Notes under the pieces: model-generated
The model's input: only the letters and a program-made list of their open reading frames with translations
Told to the model about the DNA's origin: nothing
The model's database searches: none
Assembly: GCA_963780805.1 (NCBI GenBank)
Contig: CAWADP010000014.1
Location: 62,001 to 126,000, forward strand
DNA from: JASHVB01 sp963780805
Lineage (GTDB): Bacteria; Pseudomonadota; Alphaproteobacteria; Acetobacterales; Acetobacteraceae
Direction of reading: 5' to 3'
DNA length: 64,000 nt
Translations under genes and position numbers: made by a program
Part shown: in pieces, positions 46,099 through 55,179 of the stretch
Numbering within the stretch: position 1 is the stretch's first letter
How the letters are laid out: the number at the start of each line of letters is the position of its first letter

Positions 46099-46237
46099 GC
46101 CGTCTGTGGCCTCCCCGTCCGGGGGCCTCCCCGTCTGTAGGACCTGCCCGTCTGTAGGACCTGCCCGTCTGTAGGACCTGCCCGTCTGTAGGCCTCCCCG
46201 TCTGTAGGCCTCCCCGTCTGTAGGCCTCCCCGTCTGG
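46099..46237. repeat. 16/17-bp tandem array upstream of thiolase gene
   Basis: Three copies of GACCTGCCCGTCTGTAG (17 bases), flanked by three to four copies of GGCCTCCCCGTCTGTA (16 bases). The 415-base gap 45894-46309 has no gene; apart from this array it holds the divergent promoters for the small gene at 45840 and the thiolase at 46310. Confidence 0.8.
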
Positions 46238-46309
46238 CGGCCCGGCTACCGATCAGTATAATCGCCCCCGCCTGGCCGCGGTTCCTGCCGGTCGCAAGGG
46301 GAGTGAAGC

Positions 46310-47478
46310 ATGAGTTTGAAGGGCAAGGCCTATATCGTGGGTGCCTGGGAGCATCCCACTCGCAAGGCGAGCGACAAGTCGGTCGCATTGCTGCACGCCG
46401 AATGTGCCAAGGGCGCGCTGGAGGACGCCGGCCTGACCAAGGACGACGTGGACGGGTATTTCTGCGCCGGCGATGCGCCGGGGCTCGGCCCGCTATCCAT
46501 GGTCGACTACATGAACCTGAAGGTCCGGCACGTGGATTCTACGGATGTCGGCGGCTCGTCCTATCAGGTGGCGGTGGGGCACGCGCTGGAATCGATCGCG
46601 CATGGCCGCTGCAACATTGCGTTGATCACCCTGGCGGGGCGGCCTCGCAGCGAGGGCATGGCGACGGGCACCGCGCCGCGTGCCGGCAGTCCGGCGCAGC
46701 CCGACGTGCAGTTCGAATTCCCGTACGGTCCGGCCACCGCGAACATGTACGCGATGTGCGCCACGCGGCACATGTACGAGTACGGCACCACGTCCGAGCA
46801 ATTGGCCTGGATCAAGGTAGCGGCGTCGCACCACGCGCAGCACAACCCGCACGCGATGCTGCGCGATGTGGTGACGGTGCAGGACGTGGTGAACTCGCCG
46901 ATGGTGGCGTCGCCGCTGCACCGGCTGGACTGCTGCGTCATCAGCGACGGCGGCGGGGCCTTGATCGTCACCAAGCCGGAGATCGCGAAAGGCCTGAAGC
47001 GGCCGCTGGTGACGGTGATCGGCGTTGGCGAATCGCCGAAGGGTCAGATGGCGGGGGACGTCGATCTGGTTTACTCGGCGGCGCGCTGGTCGGGGCCGCC
47101 GGCGTGGGAGATGGCGGGGATCAAGCCGTCAGACATCAAATATGCCTCGATCTACGACAGCTTCACCATCACCGTGCTGATGCAGTTGGAAGACCTGGGG
47201 TTCTGCGAGAAAGGGCAGGGGGAAAATTCGTCGCCGACGGCAACCTGATCTCGGGGACGGGGAAACTGCCGTTCAACACCGATGGCGGCGGACTGTGTTC
47301 CAACCACCCGGCGAACCGCGGCGGCATCACCAAGATCATCGAGGCGGTGCGGCAGTTGCGCGGCGAGGCGCATCCGGCAGTGCAGGTGAAGAACTGCGAC
47401 CTGGCGATCGCACATGGCACCGGCGGGTCGCTCGGCACGCGGCATTGCGGCAGCACAGTCATTCTGGAGCGGGAGTGA
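46310..47478 (+). CDS. Thiolase-family / lipid-transfer-type acetyl-CoA acyltransferase, apparent frameshift
   Basis: Thiolase-like protein of the SCP-x/lipid-transfer branch. It begins MSLKGKAYIVGAWEHPTRKA; the region VDSTDVGGSSYQVAVGHALE replaces the usual nucleophilic Cys loop with a Gly-Ser-Ser sequence, so it may not be a classical thiolase. CVISDGGGALIVTK is conserved. Near 47213 a run of G and A shifts the frame (after FCEKGQG); the C-terminus then reads LPFNTDGGGLCSNHPANRGG and AIAHGTGGSLGTRHCGSTVI with the His and Cys active-site residues. A homopolymer error is likely. DUF35 partner follows. Confidence 0.82.
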
Positions 47479-47483
47479 TCGAC

Positions 47484-47882
47484 ATGGCCTTCGTTCAACG
47501 CAAGATCCCGTTCGTCGGCACGCCGGAGACCAACCCGGAGACCAAGCCGTTCTGGGACGGCTGCGCCGCCGGCAAGCTGGTGCTGCCGCGCTGCAAGGAC
47601 ACCGGCAAGTACATCTGGTATCCGCGGGCGATCTCGCCGTTCACCTTCGGCCCGGTGGAGTGGGTCGAAGCGTCGGGGCGGGGGAAAATCTACACGCTCA
47701 GCGTCATGCAGCGGGCCGATCCGCCGTACTGCATCGCGTATGTGGAACTGGCCGAGGGACCGCGCATGATGACCAACATCGTGGACTGCGACTTCGGCTC
47801 GTTGAAGATCGGCCAGGAGGTGAAGCTGAAGTTCATCCCGAGCGAGGGCGGCCCACCAATGCCGTTCTTCACACCGGCCTGA
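47484..47882 (+). CDS. DUF35 OB-fold Zn-ribbon protein, thiolase partner
   Basis: A 132-residue protein: a short N-terminal helix (TPETNPETKPFWDGCAAGKL), a rubredoxin-like ribbon in which only some of the usual Cys pairs remain (LPRCKDTGKYIWYPR), and an OB fold (GKIYTLSVMQRADPPYCIAY, VDCDFGSLKIGQEVKLKF). DUF35 proteins bind CoA thioesters and form complexes with thiolases such as the one just upstream, five bases away. The pair is typical of CoA-dependent degradation of steroid-like or aromatic compounds. Confidence 0.85.
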   Translation: MAFVQRKIPFVGTPETNPETKPFWDGCAAGKLVLPRCKDTGKYIWYPRAISPFTFGPVEWVEASGRGKIYTLSVMQRADPPYCIAYVELAEGPRMMTNIVDCDFGSLKIGQEVKLKFIPSEGGPPMPFFTPA

Positions 47883-47894
47883 GTGGGTGACTTT

Positions 47895-47928
47895 GCGACA
47901 TGGCCGGGTCTTGGCCCGGCCATGTCGC
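47895..47928. terminator. Perfect 14-bp stem hairpin after DUF35 gene
   Basis: GCGACATGGCCGGG (47895-47908) pairs with CCCGGCCATGTCGC (47915-47928) around TCTTGG. It starts 13 bases after the DUF35 stop. No U run follows. The core CATGGCCGGG motif is also seen near 19549 and 31138, so it belongs to a dispersed intergenic family. Confidence 0.6.
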
Positions 47929-48131
47929 GACACGCTCCACCTGCGACAAGATCGTCACTGGCGAATGCATCACCGGTCAGCCTGACGACATGCTGCAGCA
48001 TCGCTTGCGGGCCATCATCGCTCCGGCGACCCGCGCGAGTTCCTTTCGGCTCAGCTCGATCTGCTGCGCGTTCAACTGTCACTCCATGGCAGGCAGCCGT
48101 TGACCGATGAAGCCCAGGCTGATTGCGGCGA

Positions 48132-49560
48132 TCACGCCGCCTTGTGACGTTCGCGCAAAAACTGGAAGAACTCGACCCCCTCGCGCAACCGGCGCTTCAT
48201 CATCTGCGGGCTGCGCACCATCTCGCCGACGATGGCGGCGATCTTCGGCGCACGGAAATAGAAGCGCTTGTAGAACGTCTCCACATTGTCGAAGATTTCC
48301 GTGTGCGACAGATGCGGATAGTGCAGCGGCGCGATCTGGATGCCGTGGTCGTCCACCAGCTCGGCATGCGATGCATCCAGCCAGCCGTTCTCCACCGCCT
48401 GCTTGTAGAGGAACGTGCCGGGGTAAGGCGCCGCCAGGGACACCTGGATGGTGTGCGGATTGATCTCGGTGGCGAAGCGGATGGTTTCCTCGATGGTTTC
48501 CTGCGTCTCGCCGGGCAGGCCCAGGATGAAGGTGCCGTGGATCTTGATGCCCAACTCGTGGCAGTCGCGCGTGAAGCGCTTCGCCACGTCGATGCGCATG
48601 CCCTTCTTGATGTTGTAAAGGATCTGCTGGTTGCCGCTTTCATACCCCACCAGCAGCAGCCGCAGGCCGTTGTCCTTCAGCACCTTCAGCGTCTCGCGCG
48701 GCACGTTCGCCTTGGCGTTGCACGACCACGTGACGCCCAGCTTGCCCAGCTCGCGGGCGATCGCCTCGGCGCGGGGCAGGTTGTCGGTGAACGTATCGTC
48801 GTCGAAGAAGAATTCCCGCACCTGGGGGAAGTAACGCTTCGCAAGAGCGATCTCCTCCGCTACGTGGCCCGGCGAGCGCACCCGGTAGCGATGCCCGCCG
48901 ACCGTCTGCGGCCACAGGCAGAACGTGCAGTGCGATTTGCAGCCGCGGCCGGTGTACAGCGACACGTAGGGGTGCAGCAGGTAGCCGATGAAATAGTCCT
49001 CGATGCGCAGGTCGCGCTTGTAGACCTCGGTGACGAACGGGAGCTGAATCCATGTCCTCCAGGATCGCGCGGTCCTTGTTGTGGATGATCGCGCCGGCGC
49101 CGTTGCGGTAGGAAATGCCGTCCACCGCAGCCCAGTCGCGGCCCTCGGCGATCTCCTTGATGGTGAAGTCGAACTCGTTGCGGGCGACGAAGTCGATCGG
49201 CGCGCCCTGCGACAGGCTCTCCGCCGGCTGCACCGCCACCTTGGCGCCGACGAAGCCGATCTTCAGCGATGGATTCGCCGCCTTCAGCGCCGCCGCCACC
49301 TTCACGTCGGCGCCGAAGGACGGGGTGGAGGTGTGGATCACGCACAGCTCGTGCTCGCGTGCGGCGCGGGTCACCGCGTCGAGGCCGATGCCGGCGGGCG
49401 GTGCATCGATCAGCTTGCTGCCGGGCACCAGCGCGGCCGGCTGGGCCAGCCAGGTGGGATACCAGAACGAACGGATCTCGCGCCGCGCCTGGTAGCGGGA
49501 GCCGGCGCCGCCGTCGAAGCCGTCGAAGGACGGCGGCTGCAGGAACAGGGTCTTCATCAT
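48132..49560 (-). CDS. hpnJ: Hopanoid B12-binding radical SAM protein HpnJ, apparent frameshift
   Basis: N-terminal cobalamin-binding-type domain (MMKTLFLQPPSFDGFDGGAG, GADVKVAAALKAANPSLKIG, PIDFVARNEFDFTIKEIAEG) and a radical SAM core (SLYTGRGCKSHCTFCLWPQT with the CxxxCxxC cluster site, EFFFDDDTFTDNLPRAEAI, HGTFILGLPGETQETIEETI). HpnJ is needed for the cyclitol ether head group of bacteriohopanetetrol. Between 49035 and 49045 (…AILEDMDS) the frame shifts by one base; both halves are conserved. The start overlaps the hpnI stop (ATGATGA), so hpnI-hpnJ is one operon. Confidence 0.87.
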
Positions 49561-50858
49561 CGCGGGCGCAAATCCTTCGATGCGGTCGGGTTGGGCAGCG
49601 GTCGTTCGGGCGTGTCGGCGATCTGCTGGTGGCCACGCCATTCCACGCGGCGGCTGGCATAGCTCGCCACCATCACGCCCATGGAGATGAGGTCGCGCAG
49701 CGGCAAAAGCCAGACCGGGCACGGGAATGCAAGCCCTTGCGTCGCCGCATCCGCGAGGTTCCACCCGTCCTCCAGCCGCAGGTCGTCCGGCCGCGATGCC
49801 CGCTCGGTGGCTTGCGGGGGTGCGCGTTCGGGGTGCTCGCCGGGGCCGGGCCTCGGCACCAGCAGCGGTTCCAGTGCGCGATCCACTCCCATGGCGGCGC
49901 CCGCTCGGCCGAGCCAGGAAAGCAGGAACAGCGCGACGGACCATATGGCCCCATCCGCCAGTGGGATCGCGAGCATGGCCCAGAACAGCGGATATTGCAG
50001 CACCGAGGCGGCGAAAGCGCCCGGTTCCAGGGCGCGGATGGTGCGTGCCCAGCGCAGCTCATGCCGCCACAGATCGCGCAGGCGCGCCTCCGGCACGGTG
50101 GTCGCCGGCACGGTCGGCGCCAGGCACACCGCCAAGCCGAGCGCCGCGACGCGCCGCCCCAGCACCTGGTCGTCCGCCAAATGCGGCAGCAGCGCCTGGA
50201 AGCCGCCGATTTCCGCCAGTGTGTGGCGGCGCAACACCATGGTGGCGCCCAGGCAGTCCTGTCGTCCGATGGCACGGGCGAGCAATGCACCCGGCAGGAA
50301 GCTGTGGCTGATGTGCGTGGCGCCAAGCTGCCGCACCAGCCGACTATCGGCCGGCAGCCCGGTGTAGAGGGTGGTGACCAGCCCGGTCCGCGGCTCCGCC
50401 AGCGCCGCGTCGAGCCGTGCCAGGTAGTCGGACTGCACGTGCAGATCCGAATCCGCGATCGCCAGGACAGAGTATTTCGCCGTGGGGAGCATGTTGATCA
50501 GATTGCCGACCTTGGCATTGGCGCCATGCCGGGTCGGGTCCGTCACCACGGCGATGTCGCAGCGCGGGAACCGGGCGCGCAGGCGGGCGACGACTGCCAG
50601 CGCCGGATCGGCGGCGTCCTGCACGCCGAACACGATCTGGAACGCGGGATAGTTCTGTGCGCACACGCTGGCCAGCGCTTCCTCCAGCAGCGGCTCGTCG
50701 CCATGCAGGGGCTTGAGGATCGTGATCGGTTGCGCATCGCGCCGTGCCACGTCCTGGATTGGGACCGACGCAGCGAAGCGGGCCGCCAGCACCGCGCCGG
50801 CCACCGCTTGTGCCACCCCGATCGCGGCCAGACCCGCGGCGAGTTCCGCCAGGATCAC
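49557..50858 (-). CDS. hpnI: Hopanoid glycosyltransferase HpnI
   Basis: A 433-residue membrane GT2 enzyme: N-terminal membrane helix, VARRDAQPITILKPLHGDEP, VFGVQDAADPALAVVARLRA, LAIADSDLHVQSDYLARLDA (DxD-like), and DQVLGRRVAALGLAVCLAP with the ceramide-glucosyltransferase-type QxxRW equivalent HELRWARTIR. C-terminal membrane segments follow. HpnI adds the N-acetylglucosamine unit to bacteriohopanetetrol. A 55-residue Pro/Arg-rich insert (LVPRPGPGEHPERAPPQAT...) precedes the last membrane segment and looks non-conserved. hpnK is not in the window. Confidence 0.85.
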   Translation of the reverse strand: MILAELAAGLAAIGVAQAVAGAVLAARFAASVPIQDVARRDAQPITILKPLHGDEPLLEEALASVCAQNYPAFQIVFGVQDAADPALAVVARLRARFPRCDIAVVTDPTRHGANAKVGNLINMLPTAKYSVLAIADSDLHVQSDYLARLDAALAEPRTGLVTTLYTGLPADSRLVRQLGATHISHSFLPGALLARAIGRQDCLGATMVLRRHTLAEIGGFQALLPHLADDQVLGRRVAALGLAVCLAPTVPATTVPEARLRDLWRHELRWARTIRALEPGAFAASVLQYPLFWAMLAIPLADGAIWSVALFLLSWLGRAGAAMGVDRALEPLLVPRPGPGEHPERAPPQATERASRPDDLRLEDGWNLADAATQGLAFPCPVWLLPLRDLISMGVMVASYASRRVEWRGHQQIADTPERPLPNPTASKDLRPR

Positions 50859-51060
50859 GTCAGTCTCCGCTGTTGGAACGAAGCGAGCGCACGGCGCGCA
50901 TTATAGCCGGTGACACGCACACCAGAATTCCCCATCAGGCCGCTCTCCGGCCGCTGTCGCACGGCCTGGGGCCACCAAATCGCCGCGACAGCGCCGATTG
51001 AGCCTGCTGGCAACACTTCATTAGGGGAATGCCGCCCAGAATGTCGTAGCGCGACAACGA

Positions 51061-52755
51061 ATGGAAGCGTCCATGCACACCGCGGCCCCCGTCCGCCCTG
51101 GCAATCCCATTGGCAACCCCATTGGCAACCCCATTGGCAACCCCACTGGCAACCCCACTGGCAACCCCACTGGCAACCCCACTGGCACGTCCCCAGCTGA
51201 CCCCGCCGCCCTGACGGCGCCGTCCGAAGCTGCCGGCGAGTCGGCTCCCGCTTCGGGCGACCGCCTGCGCGACGCCTTGCTCGACAGTCGCGAGCGCTGG
51301 CGCGACCTGGTCATCCAGGCCGCCGATTTTGCCTTCGAGACCGATGAATGGGGCCGCTTCGTCTTCGTCGTGCCGGACCCTGCGCTCGGCTGGTCTGCCT
51401 CTACCTTGGTGGGCCAGCCGGCCGAACTGCTGCTGGCCGACGGCCCAGAGCAGGCAAGCTTCAATCCGTTCCGCGCCAGCGTGGCGGTGCGCCGCCGCCG
51501 CGCCTGGCTGAAAAGGGGCGACGGGGGCGTCGCGGTGCTCGCATTCGCGGCCGCGCCATTGCTCGATGCGCATGGCCGGATGGTCGGCGCCCGCGGCCTC
51601 GGCCTGGACATGACGGAGTATGACGGCCAGCAGTCCCAGGTTGCCTCGGCGCTGCGCCGCGGCGAGGTGCTGGACCACATCCTGTGGCGCATGGGGCAGG
51701 AGGTCCTGGCCCCGCGCATGATGCGCGGCGCACTGGACGCGCTGGTGAACGCGCTGGGCGCGGAAGGTGCCGCGGTGGTGCTGGTGCCCGCGGATCCCGA
51801 CGCGGCGAAACTCGCGCACCAAGCGGGCGGCGGTGCCGCCGCGGTGCTCGATACTGCTGTCGGCATGCTGCATCGCGGCCTAACTACCGGCGCCCATGCC
51901 ACCGGCGCCCAGGCCATCAGCGCCCAGGCCGCCGCCATCCACGCCGCCGCCGTCCACGCCCCCGCCGCCCAGGCCACCGGCGCCCAGGCCGCCGCCGTCC
52001 ATGCCCCCGCCGTCCAAGTCACCGCCGTCCAGGTCACCGCCGCCCAGGCCAGCAACAGCGATGGCCGCCGCGTGCTGGTGGCCGCCTGCCAGCCGCGGTT
52101 CGGCGGGCCCGCCGGCCTCGCGGTGTGGCGCATCGCCGGTGCCCGTCCGTGGGACAACGAGGACCGGCTATTGCTCGCCGCCGCGGCAAACCTGATCCGC
52201 TTCGCCCTGGAGCATGAGGCGATCCAGCGCGAGATGGCGCGCCAGGCACGCACCGATCCGCTCACCGGCCTGCTCAACCGCAGGGCCTTCATGGAGGAGA
52301 TCGAACGCTGCGCCGAGCGCCTGGACCGCGAGGAGTTGCCCGGCACCCTGATGTTCGTGGACCTCGACAATTTCAAGGTGGTGAACGACGAGAGCGGGCA
52401 CGAGATGGGCGACCAGGTGCTGGTGCAACTGGCGATCCTGTTGCGCGCAGTGGTGCGGCCGACCGACCTTGTGGCGCGGCTTGGCGGCGACGAGTTCGCG
52501 CTGTGGATGAACGGCGCCGACCACATGACCGCTGCCGAGCGCGCCGAGCAATTGCGCATCCAGGTGCCGCGCGAGATGGGCGAACTAACCGGGAACAGTA
52601 CCTTGCGCCTCGGCGTCTCCATTGGCATCGCCACCCGCGACCCTGGTGGCCAGGAGCAGATTGACCATCTGCTGCGGCGCGCGGACATGGCAATGTACCA
52701 GGTCAAGAATGGCGGCCGCGGCCACTGGCGGGTGGCGCCGCGAGACGCGGTGTGA
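51061..52755 (+). CDS. GGDEF diguanylate cyclase with PAS and GAF regions
   Basis: A 564-residue cytosolic diguanylate cyclase. The N-terminus carries seven GNP[IT] repeats (12-base units at 51101-51186). A PAS-like domain (about 73-190: RWRDLVIQAADFAFETDEWG, GARGLGLDMTEYDG) is followed by a GAF-like domain (about 195-385), which is split by a repeat-rich loop of AAQATGAQAAAVHAP type (51892-52055). The GGDEF domain (about 393-555) has ARTDPLTGLLNRRAFMEEIE, LMFVDLDNFKVVNDESGH and LVARLGGDEFALWM, so it should make c-di-GMP. No RxxD inhibitory site was found right before GGDEF. It overlaps the DUF2336 gene start (GTGTGA). Confidence 0.85.
   Translation: MEASMHTAAPVRPGNPIGNPIGNPIGNPTGNPTGNPTGNPTGTSPADPAALTAPSEAAGESAPASGDRLRDALLDSRERWRDLVIQAADFAFETDEWGRFVFVVPDPALGWSASTLVGQPAELLLADGPEQASFNPFRASVAVRRRRAWLKRGDGGVAVLAFAAAPLLDAHGRMVGARGLGLDMTEYDGQQSQVASALRRGEVLDHILWRMGQEVLAPRMMRGALDALVNALGAEGAAVVLVPADPDAAKLAHQAGGGAAAVLDTAVGMLHRGLTTGAHATGAQAISAQAAAIHAAAVHAPAAQATGAQAAAVHAPAVQVTAVQVTAAQASNSDGRRVLVAACQPRFGGPAGLAVWRIAGARPWDNEDRLLLAAAANLIRFALEHEAIQREMARQARTDPLTGLLNRRAFMEEIERCAERLDREELPGTLMFVDLDNFKVVNDESGHEMGDQVLVQLAILLRAVVRPTDLVARLGGDEFALWMNGADHMTAAERAEQLRIQVPREMGELTGNSTLRLGVSIGIATRDPGGQEQIDHLLRRADMAMYQVKNGGRGHWRVAPRDAV
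51101..51186. repeat. 12-bp tandem repeat encoding GNPI/GNPT
   Basis: Seven near-perfect copies of GGCAACCCCATT / GGCAACCCCACT. The first three end ATT (Ile) and the last four ACT (Thr), which suggests separate expansion of two sub-types. In frame near the N-terminus of the diguanylate cyclase. Confidence 0.9.
51892..52055. repeat. 15-bp-type repeat array inside GAF region of cyclase
   Basis: Copies of units like GCCCAGGCCACCGGC and GCCGTCCACGCCCCC alternate over ~160 bases and encode Ala/Gln/His/Val-rich peptides (GAQATGAQ, AAAVHAPA, VQVTAVQVTA). They sit in frame between a GAF β-strand and the conserved GGPAGLAVWRI segment, so they extend a surface loop. Confidence 0.8.
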
Positions 52756-53966
52756 GCGACGCTCACGCCGGCCTGCCGATCGACGAGGCACGCCGCGTCC
52801 GCCAGGGCGCCGACGCGCACGCCGAGCCGGAGGTCTTGCAGGCGCTGGCGTCCGACCGCTCGGTAACGGTGCGCGCGGCGCTGGCGCTCAATCCCGCGTC
52901 ACCCGCGGCGGTCGATCGCATGCTTGCCGGCGACCCGGACGAGCGGGTGCGCGTCTTGCTGGCGCGCCGGCTGGCTGGCCTGTTGCCCAACCTCGCTGGT
53001 CCCGACCAGACGCGGCTGCAGCAGCAGACCTACGAGATGCTGACGGCGCTGGTGGCCGATACAGCGGTGCGCGTGCGCACCGTGATCGCCCTCGCGCTGA
53101 AGGACGTGCCTCAGGCGCCGCGCACACTGATCCTGCAGTTGGCCCAGGACCACGCGGTGATGGTGGCTGCCCCGATCATTCGGTTCTCGCCGTTGCTGAC
53201 CACCGAGGACCTGCTGGCGCTGATTGCCGAGGCGCAGTCGCCGGGCACCGCCATCGCCGTTGCGGGCCGGCCCGGAATCGATGCAAGAGTGTCCGACGCG
53301 GTCGCCGCGACCGCGGACAGCGCAGCGATCCGTGCGTTGCTGTCCAATCGCTCGGCGCAGATCCGCGAGGCGACACTGGATGCGCTGATTGTTCGGGCGA
53401 GAGGGCATGCGGATTGGCATGAGCCGCTGGTGCATCGCCCGGGACTGTCGCCGCGGGCGGCGCGGGCTCTGGCGGACATCGTTGCCAACCATCTGGTCGA
53501 GGTGCTTGCCAAGCGCACCGACCTGCCGGCCGAGCTGGCGACCGAGCTACGCCAGCGGCTTGCCCAATTGCTCGATGACGGGATGCCGCCGCCGCGCGGC
53601 AATCCGACGAAGGATGAGGCGCTGGCGGAGGCGCAGGCGCTGGCCCGTGCCGGTGAATTGAGCGAAAACGCGGCACTGGTGGCGGCGCGCGACGGCAACG
53701 CCTGCCTCGCCGCGGCCCTCCTAGCGGTGGCGGCGGGTGTGCCGGTCTCGGTGGTCGAACGCGCCGCCTCACTGCAAAGCGCCAAGGGGCTGGCGAGCCT
53801 GGCATGGAAGGCTGGGTTCACGATGCGGGCGGGGGGCGCGCTGCAGACGCTGCTGGGGCGGCTGGCGCCGGATGCTGTTCTGCCGCCCGGCCCCGGCGGC
53901 AGCTTCCCGCTGGCGATCGAGGAGATGCGCTGGCAGTTGGATTTTCTCCAGCGCATGGGACGGTAG
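52752..53966 (+). CDS. DUF2336 HEAT-like protein
   Basis: A 404-residue all-helical protein of the alphaproteobacterial DUF2336 family. The N-terminal half has HEAT-like repeats (VLQALASDRSVTVRAALAL, DPDERVRVLLARRLAGLLP, VADTAVRVRTVIALALKDV), and IIRFSPLLTTEDLLALIAEA is the DUF2336 signature. GTG start, with its GTGTGA overlapping the diguanylate cyclase stop, so the two are translated together. DUF2336 proteins are often linked with c-di-GMP or motility regulation; here the operon suggests it binds or scaffolds the cyclase. Confidence 0.8.
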   Translation: MSDAHAGLPIDEARRVRQGADAHAEPEVLQALASDRSVTVRAALALNPASPAAVDRMLAGDPDERVRVLLARRLAGLLPNLAGPDQTRLQQQTYEMLTALVADTAVRVRTVIALALKDVPQAPRTLILQLAQDHAVMVAAPIIRFSPLLTTEDLLALIAEAQSPGTAIAVAGRPGIDARVSDAVAATADSAAIRALLSNRSAQIREATLDALIVRARGHADWHEPLVHRPGLSPRAARALADIVANHLVEVLAKRTDLPAELATELRQRLAQLLDDGMPPPRGNPTKDEALAEAQALARAGELSENAALVAARDGNACLAAALLAVAAGVPVSVVERAASLQSAKGLASLAWKAGFTMRAGGALQTLLGRLAPDAVLPPGPGGSFPLAIEEMRWQLDFLQRMGR

Positions 53967-54044
53967 CGTTGCGGTCGCCGGGCGACGGTCGCCCGGGTTT
54001 ACCGCTGGCCGATCCCGATGATGCGGGCCCCGGGGCTGCTCGTC

Positions 54045-54515
54045 TCAGGGCTGCGTCCGGCCGCTCAGCCAGGTGGGGATCGACGGCTCCAGGGGCCGCA
54101 GGTACTCGTCGATCGATGCTGCCAGCATGACCAGATGCCGTTGCCGCACATCCAGTTCGGCGCCGAACGGATATCCGGCCCGGAGCAGGACATGCGGGAG
54201 CGCGGTTTCGATCAGGGCGCAGACATCGCGCTCCAGTCGCGCCCGGGATGTTCGGCTCGACAGCAGCCCCGGTACCGGGAGCGCCGCCACGATCAGCACC
54301 GCGAATGACTGCCGCGGCGGACTGGCGGGCGCCGACGTCGCGTCCCGGATGACGTCCGCCAAGGCCGGCGCGGTGGCAGGTTCGATCCGCAGGGCCTCGG
54401 TGCCGCGTGCGATCAGCCATTGGCGTGCGGCATTCAGCCGTTCCGGGGTGGGTGGCGCTTTGCAATCCAGCCCCAGAATGCCTGCCAGTTCCAGCCGGGC
54501 CTGATCGAGATCCAC
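54045..54515 (-). CDS. Hypothetical protein
   Basis: A 156-residue protein with no recognised family. It starts at GTG 54515 (VDLDQARLELAGILGLDCKA), preceded by GGGAGGAACC; an upstream in-frame TTG is possible. Contents: an N-terminal helical segment with PTPERLNAARQWLIARGTEA, a hydrophobic strand FAVLIVAALPVPGL, and a C-terminal region RQRHLVMLAASIDEYLRPLE. Convergent with the DUF2336 gene. The repeat array at 54584-54630 lies in its leader. Confidence 0.5.
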   Translation of the reverse strand: MDLDQARLELAGILGLDCKAPPTPERLNAARQWLIARGTEALRIEPATAPALADVIRDATSAPASPPRQSFAVLIVAALPVPGLLSSRTSRARLERDVCALIETALPHVLLRAGYPFGAELDVRQRHLVMLAASIDEYLRPLEPSIPTWLSGRTQP

Positions 54516-54583
54516 GGTTCCTCCCGCCGAGGACGCGTTGGTTTTCGATAGCAGGTTGCCACCTGGATTGGGAGCGTCACTCA

Positions 54584-54630
54584 AAGAGTGGGACGGCCAA
54601 AGAGTGGGACGGCCAAAGAGTGGGACGGCT
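54584..54630. repeat. 16-bp tandem repeat, three copies
   Basis: AAAGAGTGGGACGGCC occurs three times in a row (the last lacks one base). Located between the start of the hypothetical gene (54515) and the stop of the XRE-type gene (54636), both on the minus strand. Confidence 0.9.
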
Positions 54631-54635
54631 TGGGC

Positions 54636-55059
54636 TCAGGCCACGGGCTCGGTTAGCGCTTCCTCAACGGTATCCGGCGTTCGGTCGAAAACCCGCACCA
54701 GGCTGATGGCGGCCGAATTCGGGTCTGTTGCGATTTTGTTCCAAATTCTGCAGGGTCCTTACATCGAGCCCGAGGAGCCCGGCATATTCGCGCCGCGACA
54801 GGCCGCGGCGGGTACGCAGCTCGGCGACAACCAGCACGGTTCCGACGGCTGGAACCCGCCGCCGGAGCTGCACACTCATCCCGGCCAGATCGCGGGCCAA
54901 AGCCAACAGATCCTCGGACCTGTCGTGGATGTGAAAGCCTTGAAGCGTCAGCGTATCGCCTGACAGCAACGCCGTCGCCGCGACGTGCCACTCAGTCGTG
55001 CCGTCACTGATGATTGCAATAAACGCGGTCGACCTCGGAATGCACAACGAATAGCCCAC
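54636..55059 (-). CDS. XRE-type helix-turn-helix protein, apparent frameshift
   Basis: N-terminal part: IISDGTTEWHVAATALLSGD, TLTLQGFHIHDRSEDLLALA. C-terminal part: LRTRRGLSRREYAGLLGLD followed by VRTLQNLEQNRNRP, a typical Cro/C1-type helix-turn-helix of antitoxin-like regulators (as in HigA/XRE proteins). Near 54713 the frame shifts and the family ending SAAISLVRVFDRTPDTVEEA continues in the next frame to a TGA at 54636-54638. The start is uncertain; the GTG at 55059 is used. No toxin gene is next to it. May regulate its own operon. Confidence 0.55.
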
Positions 55060-55179
55060 GCCATGCTCCGCGAAACAGCGCGCTCGGCATGGACAACTCC
55101 AACAAAATTGCTGAACGAAACGATAAGGCCGGTGCGAACACCAACCGCAACACCACGCAACGTGAATCACGTTTAGATG

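Noticed and set aside
46099..46237. CRISPR-like array of 16/17-bp units
   Set aside because: Units are contiguous without spacers; it is a simple tandem repeat. The other arrays in the window are the same.
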